A stretch of 64,000 nt of DNA from Shewanella sp. UCD-KL21 (GCF_001957135.1 NZ_MPHK01000009.1:83734-147733), one strand, 5' to 3'. Positions 46,445-57,143 are shown, numbered from the stretch's first letter. The notes: a model not told the origin generated them from the letters alone. A program made the numbers and translations.

Positions 46445-48001
46445 CTAGATATCGATTACAACTCTATCTCGACCTTTATTTTTGGCTTTATAAAGTGCAG
46501 CATCGGCACGTTCAAAGGTTTCTTCGATACGTTCGTTTTCCATGACCTGAGCGGCACCTATGGATAGTGTCACAGTAATTCTCTGATTTTTAAACTTAAA
46601 TGGAATATTCTTAATTTTATCTTTGACCCGATTTAACAATAGACCAATATGCTCTTCATTGACATCTGGTAGCAATAAAACAAATTCTTCGCCGCCATAA
46701 CGGGCAACAAACTCACTTTCTCTAAGGGAGTTTTTTAGCGCCATGGAAATCACTTGCAGGGTTTTATCACCGGTACTATGACCAAAACTGTCATTGACTG
46801 TTTTAAAGTAATCAATATCAGTTACCGCCACCCATAATGGGCTATTAAAGCGTTTATGGTTTCTATACTCTTGCTCCATTCTATCTTCTAATGCAGCACG
46901 ATTTGGCAGTTGGGTTAATGGGTCTAATAGGTTGAGTTTTTGATGCTCAAACAGTTTTTCTTTGTAACTGTTGGCTTCTTTAGTAATAGAGCTTAGCTCT
47001 TTTTTCATCGACTCAACGGATTTACGCAGCAGTGATTGCTCACGAGTTTCAAGGGCTTCTTTACGGTTTAATGCATCTCTTAATGAAGCAAGTTGGACGG
47101 TAAGCTCAGTTTTTAGCGCGATAATATCATCGACGTCATCGACAATACCGTCAGCACTATCAACCCGCAGGTTAATTTCTTTATTAAGTTGAGTTTTAAT
47201 TTGTTGCGAGCGCTCGTTATTGTTTGCAGTATTATTGACCACATCACGAACTATGCTAATCGCATCATTTAAGGTATACAGAAAATCCTGAGAGGCGGTT
47301 TTTTCTCGGGCGATGTTATTCAGTAAAAAGCTCAAAATAGTTTGATATGACTCAAGTAAAGTATTGAGCTTAATATCACCCATAAGCACTTCTTTCATGA
47401 CCAGAATTTGATCACGTTGCTCTTTTCTGAATTCTATCTCAGATATTTTTTGGGCTAACTCTTTTGCTAAAATCAAGTGTTGAGGCAAAATGACATGGTC
47501 ATCAGCATTGGCAAACTTTTGCTGAAGAATTTGCTCATAAAAGCCGATAACTTGTTCAACTTTAGGAATATACTCCCAAATGGTATGGATCGGCTTATTA
47601 AGATCTTTTTTAAAGTAGTTAATTTCTTTTTTGATTTCATCAGGGGCTGAGTCAACCCGCTGAATCTGGCTGATCACCCGCGAAAGGCTACTGCGACTTT
47701 CTTCTAGGCTGGTCATTGTTTGGCTATATTGCGCCTTTAATAACCGCTCAATACCCACCAATTCAGGCAAGGCTTCATCAATTTGCTCAAAACCCTGCAA
47801 GTGATGCCTCAGTTTGGCAAGACGATTATCTAATTCAAGATTTTGGCCTTTGCACGCTAAGCTTAAGTGCCCTAAAAATTGAATTAAGGTGCGTAATTTT
47901 TCACTACGATCATCATGAATTTCTTCTATTGCTAATTTAGCGGCGTTGAGCTTTTGTTTTAATAATGAAACTTGTGACACCGCAGCTGAAGAGTCTTGCA
48001 T
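46445..48001 (-). CDS. Diguanylate cyclase with long N-terminal coiled coil
   Basis: Soluble protein of 518 residues with a mainly helical, coiled-coil N-terminus (about 1-345, rich in Glu, Lys, Leu, Gln) and a C-terminal GGDEF domain (about 350-518). The active-site motif is GGEEF (436-440), which is functional in many cyclases, and [12 protein letters not shown] and [10 protein letters not shown] are intact. The product-inhibition site is altered: R427-E-S-E430 replaces RxxD. No membrane segment or recognised sensory domain. AGGAAGG precedes the ATG. Confidence 0.9.
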   Translation of the reverse strand: MQDSSAAVSQVSLLKQKLNAAKLAIEEIHDDRSEKLRTLIQFLGHLSLACKGQNLELDNRLAKLRHHLQGFEQIDEALPELVGIERLLKAQYSQTMTSLEESRSSLSRVISQIQRVDSAPDEIKKEINYFKKDLNKPIHTIWEYIPKVEQVIGFYEQILQQKFANADDHVILPQHLILAKELAQKISEIEFRKEQRDQILVMKEVLMGDIKLNTLLESYQTILSFLLNNIAREKTASQDFLYTLNDAISIVRDVVNNTANNNERSQQIKTQLNKEINLRVDSADGIVDDVDDIIALKTELTVQLASLRDALNRKEALETREQSLLRKSVESMKKELSSITKEANSYKEKLFEHQKLNLLDPLTQLPNRAALEDRMEQEYRNHKRFNSPLWVAVTDIDYFKTVNDSFGHSTGDKTLQVISMALKNSLRESEFVARYGGEEFVLLLPDVNEEHIGLLLNRVKDKIKNIPFKFKNQRITVTLSIGAAQVMENERIEETFERADAALYKAKNKGRDRVVIDI

Positions 48002-48164
48002 GCTGTAAGCCTTCCTAGAGAAAAATAAATTTGTTATTAGTCCAATTAACTATATTGAATAACAATACCACTAATTATTTGTTTACACACATCGTTTGTT
48101 TTCTTTTTTGATATATATCATTGACTTGTGTGTTATTTAAGCGTAAATCGCCTGGGTTGTTAAC

Positions 48165-50321
48165 TTAATCGGTTGGCCAGTTAATATCGGCGGCTTGACG
48201 ATTAGTTTCAGCCCTAATTATCCCTCTTTGTAATGCATGGGTTAAATTTAAATACAGCGGTTTAAAAAATATCGCCGCAGGGGCAAAATTTAAGCTGCGA
48301 ATACTGACATAGGTTTGAGCTTCATTGAGGCTTTTTGCCGCCGCGAGGGCATATTGCACCGTTTCATATTGTAATTGTGCCGTTAATCTTAAATCAGGAT
48401 TGGCCAGTAATGGCAAGTTAACGTGGCCCATAATGGCGTGTAATGGCTGCTCATTAATATCTGAAAAATTAGGTATGTTGTTTTTATTGGCAATGGTGAT
48501 TGCAGCTAGCTGCGCTTCTAAGTTGGTTAATGTTTGCTGGGCTGATAACTCGTCTGAGAAACATAAGCCAAATTCACCCGGTTTGATGATGAACACTTCA
48601 CAATTTAAATCCAGTTCTAATTGTTTGCTAAGGGATGCCGTAATCGCCTTATATTCGGATAAACCCAGATCAATATCAATATCAGCGAGGGCGCGAATAT
48701 TCACTAAAGCCAGGGTTTTTGGTGAACGGGCACTTGAAAGTAAATTAATTAATGCTTGGTAACCGTTCAGTTGTGTCAGTGGTTCTTGCACTGATAACCG
48801 TCGTAAGGTTTGGCAGGTTTGTTTGGCGCGATTTAATTTTTTTAGGCTGACAAACCATAAAAAGGCAAAGATAAATACCACCGCCAACAGAATTATAATA
48901 GCCTTTTGTTGATCCTTGTTATCACCCATGTAGCGAGTGAGTTTTTGCTGTAAATTACTAATTTCTAGTTTGAACTTTTCTTCGTTTAGGCTTGAATGAA
49001 CCAAGTCATTGACAGGTGACGCTTGTTCACTTTGACTAATGGCAACCATTTTATCCATTACCTCAAGGGTAGAGGAAATATCATCCACTTTACGGTAAGC
49101 AATGGAAAGGTATTCTAGGGCTTCTTTTTGGGCATCAATCAGTTGTTTTGATTCTGCTATCTCTAGCGCGGCCTCAGCATGTGTAATGGTTTGCTGCCAT
49201 TGCTGCTGTTTTGAGCTTACCTGAGCAAACAATAACTCGTTATACACTAAGTAGTGTAATACCTTTCTGGCTTTAAAAATTTCATTGGCCATGGTCAAGT
49301 AATTAAGAGATGACTGATAATTATCTAAATAGAAGTAGGCTTCGCCGATATTATGAAAGTTAAGGGCTTGACCAATAAGATGGCCATTTTGCTGATCAAT
49401 TTGTTGGGCATTAAGGTAGTAATCAATGGCTTTATTCCATTGTTTTTGCATACCATAAACCATTGCGATGACTGTTAAGGCTTTTGATTGGAAGGCTTGT
49501 TGTCCTAGCTGCTGAAAACTAATGGCGGCATTGTTGGCATTTTTTAGGGCTTCATCCCATTGGCCTAGATCTCGATATAAGCGTGATAACTGAAATTGAG
49601 TGTGCGCATGTAGTACAGGGGTGTCTAATCGACTGGTAATGCGAAATGCTTCGTTATAGTGCTGTAATGCCTTTGCCAGTTGCTGCTTATTAACGTAGAA
49701 CTTACCTAAAGCGGTTTCAGCTTGGGCAATGAAATAATCCTCCCGCATTTGGTAGGCAAGGTCGCGATACTGTTTGTAGTGATACATGGCTTGGGTATCT
49801 TGTTTTAGCAAGCCATTCATGGTGCTTAAATACCCTTGTAACACAAATTTATAGCTCATGGCTTCGCTGTCATTGAGCGAGGCTATTTTGTTTAATGCCT
49901 CTTTGAACAGAATGATACTTTGTTGATATTGCTGATCCTCTCTGCCTCTTATTCTTCCCTCTAAGAGTAAAATTTTTGCTTCATCTAGCGGGGTAATAGC
50001 GATTGATTCAAGTTGTCGAGTTAATAAGCGAGCATGACTGACTTCATTAGGGGCAGTGATGGTTGATTGTAAATATAATCTTGCTAGGGTCGCTAAATCT
50101 CTTTGTAATTGCTCAGGTTGGTATTTTAATTCTTTAGCCAGTTGTTCAAATTGCTGGCGGTTGTTAAATGATAATGGGAAGTTGGTTTTTTTCTGCAGTT
50201 GGTCAAACAATTGAACTGGGCGTTCATTAAACTCAATTTCAGCTTCGGTGAAGGTATCCGCAGCAACAGGATAGGCCGACAGTAATATTAAGCTGAGTAA
50301 TCCACTAATGAGTTTTCGCAT
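48165..50321 (-). CDS. Membrane TPR protein with degenerate GGDEF domain
   Basis: Protein of 718 residues. Signal peptide (about 1-21), a periplasmic region with several TPR motifs (for example ALGKFYVNKQQLAKALQHYNEA, HNIGEAYFYLDNYQSSLNYL), one membrane helix (about 472-494) and a cytoplasmic domain resembling GGDEF. In that domain the opening EPLTQLNGYQALINLL is family-like, but the catalytic loop reads KPGEFGL in place of GGDEF and the metal Asp region is diverged, so no cyclase activity is expected. It may bind nucleotide or act as a partner for other enzymes. It is followed by the active-looking cyclase gene 163 bases downstream. Confidence 0.82.
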   Translation of the reverse strand: MRKLISGLLSLILLSAYPVAADTFTEAEIEFNERPVQLFDQLQKKTNFPLSFNNRQQFEQLAKELKYQPEQLQRDLATLARLYLQSTITAPNEVSHARLLTRQLESIAITPLDEAKILLLEGRIRGREDQQYQQSIILFKEALNKIASLNDSEAMSYKFVLQGYLSTMNGLLKQDTQAMYHYKQYRDLAYQMREDYFIAQAETALGKFYVNKQQLAKALQHYNEAFRITSRLDTPVLHAHTQFQLSRLYRDLGQWDEALKNANNAAISFQQLGQQAFQSKALTVIAMVYGMQKQWNKAIDYYLNAQQIDQQNGHLIGQALNFHNIGEAYFYLDNYQSSLNYLTMANEIFKARKVLHYLVYNELLFAQVSSKQQQWQQTITHAEAALEIAESKQLIDAQKEALEYLSIAYRKVDDISSTLEVMDKMVAISQSEQASPVNDLVHSSLNEEKFKLEISNLQQKLTRYMGDNKDQQKAIIILLAVVFIFAFLWFVSLKKLNRAKQTCQTLRRLSVQEPLTQLNGYQALINLLSSARSPKTLALVNIRALADIDIDLGLSEYKAITASLSKQLELDLNCEVFIIKPGEFGLCFSDELSAQQTLTNLEAQLAAITIANKNNIPNFSDINEQPLHAIMGHVNLPLLANPDLRLTAQLQYETVQYALAAAKSLNEAQTYVSIRSLNFAPAAIFFKPLYLNLTHALQRGIIRAETNRQAADINWPTD

Positions 50322-50474
50322 GAAGAATGAACAACCTTATTATAATTTTTGTAAGCTTTTATTGTTACTAGGTGAGTGAACTCACTGTACTTGTTATACT
50401 GCGCGCCTTAAGGGAAGAAAATCAATTACAAGTCCTTAAAAACATAACAAGAATAATAACAGAAGGAATCAAGA

Positions 50475-52280
50475 GTGAAAGCCAAAAAATTGACTATTTT
50501 ATCTGCCAGCTTACTTTTTAGCGCCAGCAGCCTTGCCCAAGTTAGCTACCAAATCGATTTAACTCAGCCACAGCACCATTTAGCCAAAGTGAATGTTAGT
50601 TTCCCGACATCTTCAGCTGAGAATTTAACTGTCAATTTACCCGTTTGGCGTACGGGAAAATACGCAGTGCTGCCGTTAGCTGATGGGGTTCGCTCATTTA
50701 CCGCAACGGATGAACAAGGCCAAGCGTTACCATGGCAGCGCACTGAGACAGGGGAATGGCAAGTGAATTTGTCAAAACCGACTGCAGTTAATGTCAGCTA
50801 TCAGTTGTATGCCAATGATTTAGGTACTCGAGTGCGTCATATTGATAGCTCACATGCCTATATCGATGCCAGCGGGGTGTTTATGTACAGCCCTGAGTTT
50901 CGTGATGACAATGTGTTGGTGTCAATGAATGTGCCCCAAGGCTGGAACAGCTATTCAGGTATGGCGCAGGGCAACAAAGCCCATTCATTTATTGCTGATA
51001 ACTACGATGTGTTAATTGACTCGCCAATTGAAACCGGTGAAAACGCCCATTATCGCTTTACTGCTGACGGTCGTGACTACGAGCTGGTCTTTTGGGGCGA
51101 AGGTAACTACGATGCTCAGCAAATTGTTAAGGACTTAACCAAAATCAGCAGCCAAGCTGAAGTGATTTGGGATGACTACCCGTTTGAGCGTTACGTGTAT
51201 ATGGTGCACGCCACCAGTGGCGCACGAGGCGCCACTGAGCATTTAAATTCAACCATTATTCAATTACCAAGGTTTAACTTTAGAGAACGTAAAGATTACC
51301 TGCGCTTTATCAGTACTGCATCGCATGAGTTTATCCATACTTGGAATGTCAAAGCTTATCGCCCACAGGGCCTAGTGCCTTATGATTACCAAAATGCCAG
51401 CATGACAGAGTTGTTATGGATGGCTGAAGGCTCAACCAGTTACTTTCAAAACCAGTTATTACTGCGAGCCGATGTCATTACCCCGAAAGAGTTTTTTGCC
51501 GATTTAGCCAAACGGATAAACAGCAACCTGCATAAACCGGGTCGTGAAATACAATCAGTTGCACAAGCCAGTTTAAATGAGTGGACCAATACTGGCGGTG
51601 ATTATGCCATTAACCATGGGGTTAATATCTATTCTGAAGGCTACTTGGCGTCATTGTCACTGGATTTTAATTTATTAAAAGACACCCAGTTAGCGCATTC
51701 GTATCGTGATGTGCATCGTCAATTATACCGTGACCATAAATTGCCTAAAGGCTATAGCGTTGATGATGTAAAAGCTATTTTAAAGACACTGGCAGGTAAG
51801 GATTATCAGCCTTGGTGGCAGCAGCATATTACCCAGCCTGTGAGCTTAGATTTTGATAGCTTACTGGCGCAAGCGGGTTTAGCTATTTCCTATGGCAAAG
51901 AGCCAAAGTCAACTGTTTACAGTGGTATGACGTTATCGGGTCAGCATAATGATTTGACACTATCTCATGTCAGTCGTAACAGTCCAGCATGGTTAGCGGG
52001 TATTGTTGCTGGCGATGAAGTGGTAGCCATTAACGGCTTAAAAGTCACTGCCGCGGGCTTTAAAAAGCGCTTAGAAGATTTCAGCCCTCAAGACACCATT
52101 AGCGTAAGCCTGTTTAATAACGACAGCTTAAAGCAGCTTGAGTTAACCTTAGATGAGCAACCTAAAGGTGAGCTAGCCATAATCGGTGTTGATTCACCAA
52201 CTGCTGCACAAAAGGCCTTCCTGAAAGCTTGGTTAGGCATTGACTGGCCATTTGATGATCAAGGTGAATTTGCTAAATAA
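50475..52280 (+). CDS. M61-family metallopeptidase (glycyl aminopeptidase type) with PDZ domain
   Basis: Exported zinc peptidase of 601 residues. A signal peptide (about 1-21) is followed by an N-terminal beta domain, the zinc motif H284-E285-F-I-H288 (SHEFIHTWNVKAYRP) with third ligand E318 (WMAEGSTSYF), and a C-terminal PDZ domain (about 490-570, with NSPAWLAGIVAGDEVVAING). M61 enzymes remove N-terminal residues with preference for Gly and Ala. The GTG start at 50475 is preceded by AAGGAATC. It has its own promoter region and terminator. Confidence 0.9.
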   Translation: MKAKKLTILSASLLFSASSLAQVSYQIDLTQPQHHLAKVNVSFPTSSAENLTVNLPVWRTGKYAVLPLADGVRSFTATDEQGQALPWQRTETGEWQVNLSKPTAVNVSYQLYANDLGTRVRHIDSSHAYIDASGVFMYSPEFRDDNVLVSMNVPQGWNSYSGMAQGNKAHSFIADNYDVLIDSPIETGENAHYRFTADGRDYELVFWGEGNYDAQQIVKDLTKISSQAEVIWDDYPFERYVYMVHATSGARGATEHLNSTIIQLPRFNFRERKDYLRFISTASHEFIHTWNVKAYRPQGLVPYDYQNASMTELLWMAEGSTSYFQNQLLLRADVITPKEFFADLAKRINSNLHKPGREIQSVAQASLNEWTNTGGDYAINHGVNIYSEGYLASLSLDFNLLKDTQLAHSYRDVHRQLYRDHKLPKGYSVDDVKAILKTLAGKDYQPWWQQHITQPVSLDFDSLLAQAGLAISYGKEPKSTVYSGMTLSGQHNDLTLSHVSRNSPAWLAGIVAGDEVVAINGLKVTAAGFKKRLEDFSPQDTISVSLFNNDSLKQLELTLDEQPKGELAIIGVDSPTAAQKAFLKAWLGIDWPFDDQGEFAK

Positions 52281-52340
52281 GCCATTAAATTAATAGTTTA
52301 AATCAACCTTTCTAATTAAAACCTTATCAAGGTTGTTACA

Positions 52341-52378
52341 AAAAAAGCCCAACAGCAATAAATGCTGTTGGGCTTTTT
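52341..52378. terminator. Bidirectional terminator between M61 peptidase gene and rdgC
   Basis: Perfect arms AAAGCCCAACAGCA and TGCTGTTGGGCTTT around ATAAA, with A and T runs on either side. Confidence 0.92.
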
Positions 52379-52412
52379 AATTTGATTAAACCACGAAAGT
52401 GAATTTACAAAT

Positions 52413-53324
52413 TTAGATGTTTTCTTCAATAGGCCCTAATGCTTGTTTAATCGCATTAATAAATGCAACTAGCTCGCCGCCCATTAATGCAAAATCGGCA
52501 TCCAATTTCGCCAGTGGATCTTCAGTGCCCACATCATCGGTAGCTGCTCTAAATTCTTCAGAGAACTTAAGGCGTTTAACGCTGGCATCAGACTGTAATA
52601 AAAACGCAATTGACTTAGCAAAATGCAATGACAGTTTATGCACTTGTTTGCCGGTTGCTAAATGGGCTAATACTTCATCTTCTTGCAGTACTTGCTGCTT
52701 AAAGCGCACAATGCCGCCTTCATCTGAATCAGACTTAAGCTCAGCTTCATCTTGCATTTCAAAAGGTTGTGGTGACGCGCCGTTTCTTAACCATTCGGTT
52801 AAAGTGGTTTCAACTGGCGTAGTAAAGTGCAGCGGCACAACCGGAAGGCTGCCTAATGCTTTACGTAATAAAGCTAATAACTCTTCTGCTTTAGTGGCGC
52901 TTGAGCTGTCCACTAAAATCATTTCTAACTCAGGCATGATTAACGCATGGGTTTGACTACGACGAGAAAAAGCACGAGGCAATAGCGTCATGGTTATTTC
53001 TTCTTTCATCGCATCTTTTTCTTTCTTGGTCACTTTGCGGCTTTCTTGATCTTCTATTAACGCTACTTTTTCATCAAGCGCTTCTTTGATCACTTGCCCT
53101 GGAAGGATTTTTTCTTCTTTAGTGACACAAATTAAATGACGGTTTTCAGCGCTGTGAACTAACGCTTGGCCTTTTTTTCCCAATGCATTTGAAAAACCAA
53201 ACTTACTGATGTCTTGGCTTGAGCATGGCGAAAAGGTGAAGTCAGCTAATGCTGTTTCAAGTGCCTCTGTATCGGTACTGAAAGGCTTATTAAAACGATA
53301 TAGGGTGAGATTTTTAAACCACAT
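52413..53324 (-). CDS. rdgC: Recombination-associated protein RdgC
   Basis: Nucleoid-associated DNA-binding protein of 303 residues, exactly the E. coli length, forming a ring dimer around duplex DNA and inhibiting RecA. The start [33 protein letters not shown] and [13 protein letters not shown] match the family. ATG 53324 is chosen by alignment; a GTG nine bases upstream is possible. It is transcribed away from the porin gene. Confidence 0.94.
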   Translation of the reverse strand: MWFKNLTLYRFNKPFSTDTEALETALADFTFSPCSSQDISKFGFSNALGKKGQALVHSAENRHLICVTKEEKILPGQVIKEALDEKVALIEDQESRKVTKKEKDAMKEEITMTLLPRAFSRRSQTHALIMPELEMILVDSSSATKAEELLALLRKALGSLPVVPLHFTTPVETTLTEWLRNGASPQPFEMQDEAELKSDSDEGGIVRFKQQVLQEDEVLAHLATGKQVHKLSLHFAKSIAFLLQSDASVKRLKFSEEFRAATDDVGTEDPLAKLDADFALMGGELVAFINAIKQALGPIEENI

Positions 53325-53667
53325 GAAAGACACTCTTCGAAAATTAAAAATGCAGTTTACGGTATCGCGGCGCTGGGGTAAACCATCATTCCCAATCTAC
53401 ATGATTGTCGCTATGGCAGAATTCATCAAATTGTCATAAATCACTTCAGCTTAATATTTTTGTTATTTATCAGTGTGTTGATTGTCTTGTTTTGTAATTT
53501 AATTAGTTTGTTCTAAATAAAAAACTGCTATTGAAATATTTCTGCAACAAAAGGTGTGCAATATTCGCCTCGTTCCCAAGCTATTAGGTAGCAGGTTTCT
53601 GCTCGTTCCAACTGATTAGCTGCACAGAAAAGGTGTAAAACACCAACTATTAAGTCTAAAGGATGAA
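53325..53667. other. Divergent intergenic region between rdgC and the porin gene
   Basis: 343 bases with promoters for both sides. CTCGTTCC occurs at 53569 and 53602, and GGTGT-AAA-ACACC makes a small hairpin near 53634-53646. AAGGATG precedes the porin start. I looked for a Pho box and found none convincing. Confidence 0.5.
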
Positions 53668-54624
53668 ATGATGAACACTTTTTATAAAACGCTAGTTGCT
53701 TCTGCTATTACTGCTGCCACGCTTTCAACCGCTCAAGCGGCAGAGCCACTTGAAATTTACGGCAAGCTCAATGTTTCAATTCAATCAAATGATGACGGCT
53801 CAGGTTCAGAAACACGTGTGCAAAGCAATGCATCACGATTTGGTGTGAAAGGCGGCTTTGAATTAAGCAGCGCTTTAGAAGCGTTTTATACTATCGAATA
53901 TGAAGTAGCAACGGACTCAGACAGCTCAAACAACTTCAAAGCCCGTAATCAGTTCGTTGGCCTAAAAGGCGACTTTGGTTCATTCGCGGTGGGGCGTAAC
54001 GACACTATGCTGAAAAAGTCGCAGGGTAAAGTCGACCAGTTTGGTGACTACTCAGGCGATTTGAAAAACTTATTTGCTGGTGAAAACCGTATAGCAGAAA
54101 CCGCAACTTACGTAACGCCTAAATTTGGCGATTTCCAAGCGGGCGTAACCTATGCTGCATCAGGTGACAGTAAGCAAGCGGGTGACGATGGTTTCAGTAT
54201 CGCAGCAATGTACGGTGACTCAGGCCTGAAGAAAACCCCAATTTATGCATCAGTTGCCTATGATGCTGAAGTCGCAGGTTATGATATTGTTCGTGGTACA
54301 GTACAAGGTAAAGTTGCCGGTTTTGTGCTTGGTGGTATGTACCAACAAGAAGAACAAGTCGATAGCGGTGATAGCAAAGATGGCTACTTACTCAGCGCTG
54401 CCTACAAAATTGACAGCATCACTTTAAAAGCCCAATACCAAGACATGGAAGATAAAGGCGATTCATGGTCAATTGGTGCAGATTACGCACTAGGTAAGCC
54501 AACTAAATTGTTTGCATTCTATACTGACCGCACTTCGATGGATTATGAAGAAGACAATGGTGATATGGTAGAATTATCAATTGATGAAAGCTACTTTGCC
54601 GTTGGTATTGAACACAAATTCTAA
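53668..54624 (+). CDS. Gram-negative general porin
   Basis: Outer-membrane beta-barrel of 318 residues. A signal peptide (about 1-25, ending STAQA) precedes AEPLEIYGKLNVSIQS, and the protein ends with alternating residues and a terminal Phe (FAVGIEHKF), the assembly signal for outer-membrane proteins. ASRFGVKGGFELSSALEAFYTIEYEV and GLKGDFGSFAVGRNDT are trimeric porin features. It lies directly before phoB, so it may serve phosphate uptake, but the pore specificity cannot be told from sequence. A terminator follows. Confidence 0.9.
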   Translation: MMNTFYKTLVASAITAATLSTAQAAEPLEIYGKLNVSIQSNDDGSGSETRVQSNASRFGVKGGFELSSALEAFYTIEYEVATDSDSSNNFKARNQFVGLKGDFGSFAVGRNDTMLKKSQGKVDQFGDYSGDLKNLFAGENRIAETATYVTPKFGDFQAGVTYAASGDSKQAGDDGFSIAAMYGDSGLKKTPIYASVAYDAEVAGYDIVRGTVQGKVAGFVLGGMYQQEEQVDSGDSKDGYLLSAAYKIDSITLKAQYQDMEDKGDSWSIGADYALGKPTKLFAFYTDRTSMDYEEDNGDMVELSIDESYFAVGIEHKF

Positions 54625-54669
54625 AGGTTGAGGATTTATAATCCTTAATTTAGCGTTTTGTGATAAATG

Positions 54670-54700
54670 ACAAAGGAGGCATGATGTCTCCTTTGTGTTA
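54670..54700 (+). terminator. Terminator after the porin gene
   Basis: Perfect arms ACAAAGGAG and CTCCTTTGT around GCATGATGT, followed by GTTAT. The T-tract is short, so strength is uncertain. Confidence 0.65.
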
Positions 54701-54775
54701 TACGGCTCATTCACTATGATAGTTTCATGACAAAAATATGATTTTAATTTGCCTTTTGGCGCTGAGATCATATTT

Positions 54776-54793
54776 CTGTAATAAAACTGACCA
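54776..54793 (+). promoter_or_regulatory. Pho box upstream of phoB
   Basis: CTGTAATAAAACTGACCA matches the 18-base Pho box (CTGTCAT, four A/T bases, CTGTCAT) in about 15 positions. It ends 47 bases before the phoB ATG, a position suited to autoregulation by PhoB. Confidence 0.65.
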
Positions 54794-54840
54794 ATAATAC
54801 TCATGCGGCATACTAAATCACAGAAATTACAGACAATATT

Positions 54841-55530
54841 ATGACAGCTAAAATTTTAATTGTAGAAGATGAGTCAGCCATTCGAGAAATGCTGACATTT
54901 GTTATGGAACAACATGGTTTTACGACTACAGCTGCCGAAGATTTTGATTCAGCAATTGGCCAGTTGCAAGAACCTTATCCAGACTTAATCTTATTAGATT
55001 GGATGTTCCCTGGTGGCAGTGGCATACAATTAGCTAAGCGGTTAAAGCAAGATGAGTTTACGCGTCAAATCCCTATCATCATGTTAACCGCTCGCGGTGA
55101 AGAAGAAGATAAGGTCAAAGGCCTTGAAGTCGGCGCTGATGATTACATCACTAAGCCGTTTTCGCCAAAAGAGCTAGTGGCACGTATTAAGGCCGTTTTA
55201 CGCCGTAGTGCACCAACTCGCCTTGAGGAGCTTATCGACGTGCAAGGGTTGCAATTAGACCCAGTTAGCCACCGAGTTTCAGTTGGTGAATCAGTGCTTG
55301 ATATGGGACCAACTGAGTTTAAATTATTACACTTCTTTATGACTCACCCAGAGCGAGTTTATAGCCGTGAGCAGCTGTTGGACAATGTGTGGGGCACCAA
55401 CGTATATGTTGAAGATCGCACCGTTGATGTTCATATTCGCCGCTTACGTAAGGCAGTCGAAGTGTCTGGACATGATAAGTTGATTCAAACCGTTCGCGGT
55501 GCAGGTTATCGATTCTCCACTAGAATGTAA
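54841..55530 (+). CDS. phoB: Phosphate-regulon response regulator PhoB
   Basis: OmpR-type regulator of 229 residues with a receiver domain (acidic cluster E9-D10-E11, phospho-site D53 in [12 protein letters not shown] at [17 protein letters not shown]) and a C-terminal winged helix ([32 protein letters not shown]). The sequence and length match PhoB, and phoR follows. It activates phosphate-uptake genes under phosphate limitation. A Pho box in its own leader suggests autoregulation. Confidence 0.95.
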   Translation: MTAKILIVEDESAIREMLTFVMEQHGFTTTAAEDFDSAIGQLQEPYPDLILLDWMFPGGSGIQLAKRLKQDEFTRQIPIIMLTARGEEEDKVKGLEVGADDYITKPFSPKELVARIKAVLRRSAPTRLEELIDVQGLQLDPVSHRVSVGESVLDMGPTEFKLLHFFMTHPERVYSREQLLDNVWGTNVYVEDRTVDVHIRRLRKAVEVSGHDKLIQTVRGAGYRFSTRM

Positions 55531-55704
55531 TTACTCACTATCAGCCAAAGCTTAATATACTGTTGTATTTCACTTTTGTTGTTTAAGTAAATGTAAATAT
55601 TATTATTTATTTACAGTAATTTAAGTGTAATTCAATGGTTTGGCTATAGTCAGTAACATGGTTTTAAGCTATCTTGTGAACCATTATTTTTCGACCGACA
55701 ATAA

Positions 55705-55733
55705 GGTAAAAAATCTGCTTAAGATTTTTTACC
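55705..55733 (+). terminator. A/T-rich hairpin between phoB and phoR
   Basis: Perfect 11-bp arms GGTAAAAAATC and GATTTTTTACC around TGCTTAA, 19 bases before the phoR start. There is no T-tract after the stem. It may be an attenuator or a processing or stability element within a phoBR transcript. Confidence 0.45.
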
Positions 55734-55751
55734 ATCATAATTAGGCCGCTT

Positions 55752-57047
55752 ATGTTTCGAGCTTACTCAGGGTCCAGACTTCTCCTTCGCCTTGTGGGGA
55801 TCTTGTTGATATTTGCCATCATAGGCATGATCATCAATCAAGTTTATATGAGTATTATTGTCGGTTGTATTGCCCTTTTAGGCTGGCATTACCGCCAAAT
55901 TACCCGCTTAAATTACTGGCTTTGGAAAGACCGCAAACTAACTCCACCTCAAGGCACTGGTAGTTGGGAAGGTATTTTCAATGGCATATATCGCCTGCAA
56001 GGTAAAAACCGTCGCCGAGTTGGCCAGTTGGCATCAATTTTAGGCCGCTTTAGGCAAGGTGCTGAAGCCTTACCTGATGCTGCAGTGGTGCTCGATTCGG
56101 AGCATAATATTTTATGGTGTAATAAACTGGCACAACTGCTGCTGGGTTTTGTTTGGCCTCAAGATAGTGGCCAACGCATTGATAATCTTATTCGTCATCC
56201 TGATTTTTCGGCCTACATTAAGTCTGGTAAATTTAACGAGCCATTAGAGCTGCCCTCGCCATTAACTGATCAACGCTTATTAGAAATACGCTTAATGAGC
56301 TATGGCGACAGACAAATGCTATTGATTGCCCGTGATATTACCCGCATTAATCAGTTAGAGGGCATGCGCAAAGAGTTTGTTGCTAATGTATCCCATGAGC
56401 TAAAAACCCCGCTTACCGTACTGCAAGGTTATCTTGAGATCATGCAAAGCATGGAAGAGCCTGACAGCATGAATCATAAGCCACTTAAATTGATGCAGCA
56501 GCAAACTAGGCGAATGCAATCAATGGTTGAGCAGTTATTAGTGCTATCGCGTATTGAAGATGGGGCAGATATTGATTTAGAAAAAACCATCAATATGCAG
56601 GTCATGTTGGATATTTTAAAAGATGAAGCCTCGGCTTTGGCAATGGATCAATATCAGCTTGAGTTCATTTGTGAGGATAATTTAAATTGTCACGGTAACG
56701 AAGTGCAATTGCGAAGCGCCTGTACCAACTTGATTTCAAATGCGATTCGTTACACAGAGCCAGGCGGCAAAATTACCATTCGTTGGGAGTTAGTCCCAAG
56801 CGGCGCTAAATTTAGCGTAACAGATACCGGCCTTGGGATAGCGCCACATCATATAAGCCGCTTAACCGAGCGCTTTTATCGAGTCGATAATGCCCGTTCC
56901 AGTAAAACCGGTGGCAGTGGTTTAGGGCTAGCGATTGTAAAGCATGCGCTTAATCATCATTACAGTGAATTGGCTATCAGCAGTGAACTTGAAAAGGGCA
57001 GTTGTTTTAGCTTTATTATTCCAGCACATTTGGTGATTAAGGGATAA
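55752..57047 (+). CDS. phoR: Phosphate-regulon sensor kinase PhoR
   Basis: Histidine kinase of 431 residues. Two N-terminal hydrophobic segments (about 10-45) lie close together with almost no periplasmic loop, as in PhoR. A PAS-like domain (about 100-195) is followed by the H box with H215 (VANVSHELKTPLTVLQGY), and the ATPase part with N box LISNAIRYTEPGG and G boxes DTGLGIAPHH and GGSGLGLAIVKH. It phosphorylates PhoB at low phosphate. The 221-base gap from phoB is unusually long for this pair. Confidence 0.94.
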   Translation: MFRAYSGSRLLLRLVGILLIFAIIGMIINQVYMSIIVGCIALLGWHYRQITRLNYWLWKDRKLTPPQGTGSWEGIFNGIYRLQGKNRRRVGQLASILGRFRQGAEALPDAAVVLDSEHNILWCNKLAQLLLGFVWPQDSGQRIDNLIRHPDFSAYIKSGKFNEPLELPSPLTDQRLLEIRLMSYGDRQMLLIARDITRINQLEGMRKEFVANVSHELKTPLTVLQGYLEIMQSMEEPDSMNHKPLKLMQQQTRRMQSMVEQLLVLSRIEDGADIDLEKTINMQVMLDILKDEASALAMDQYQLEFICEDNLNCHGNEVQLRSACTNLISNAIRYTEPGGKITIRWELVPSGAKFSVTDTGLGIAPHHISRLTERFYRVDNARSSKTGGSGLGLAIVKHALNHHYSELAISSELEKGSCFSFIIPAHLVIKG

Positions 57048-57073
57048 TGACTTTTCCCTAAATTTTTAGCATT

Positions 57074-57102
57074 AAAAAGCAGACATCAATGTCTGCTTTT
57101 TT
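57074..57102 (+). terminator. Intrinsic terminator after phoR
   Basis: Arms AAAAAGCAGACAT and ATGTCTGCTTTTTT around CA. The accessory genes begin about 40 bases past it. Confidence 0.9.
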
Positions 57103-57143
57103 GTTTATGCGGCTTGTTGTTTTAGTTCCGTTTAAACGCCTTA

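Noticed and set aside
53500..53667. Pho box before the porin gene
   Set aside because: I looked for paired CTGTCAT-like heptamers 11 bases apart and found none, so PhoB control of the porin is not supported by the leader.
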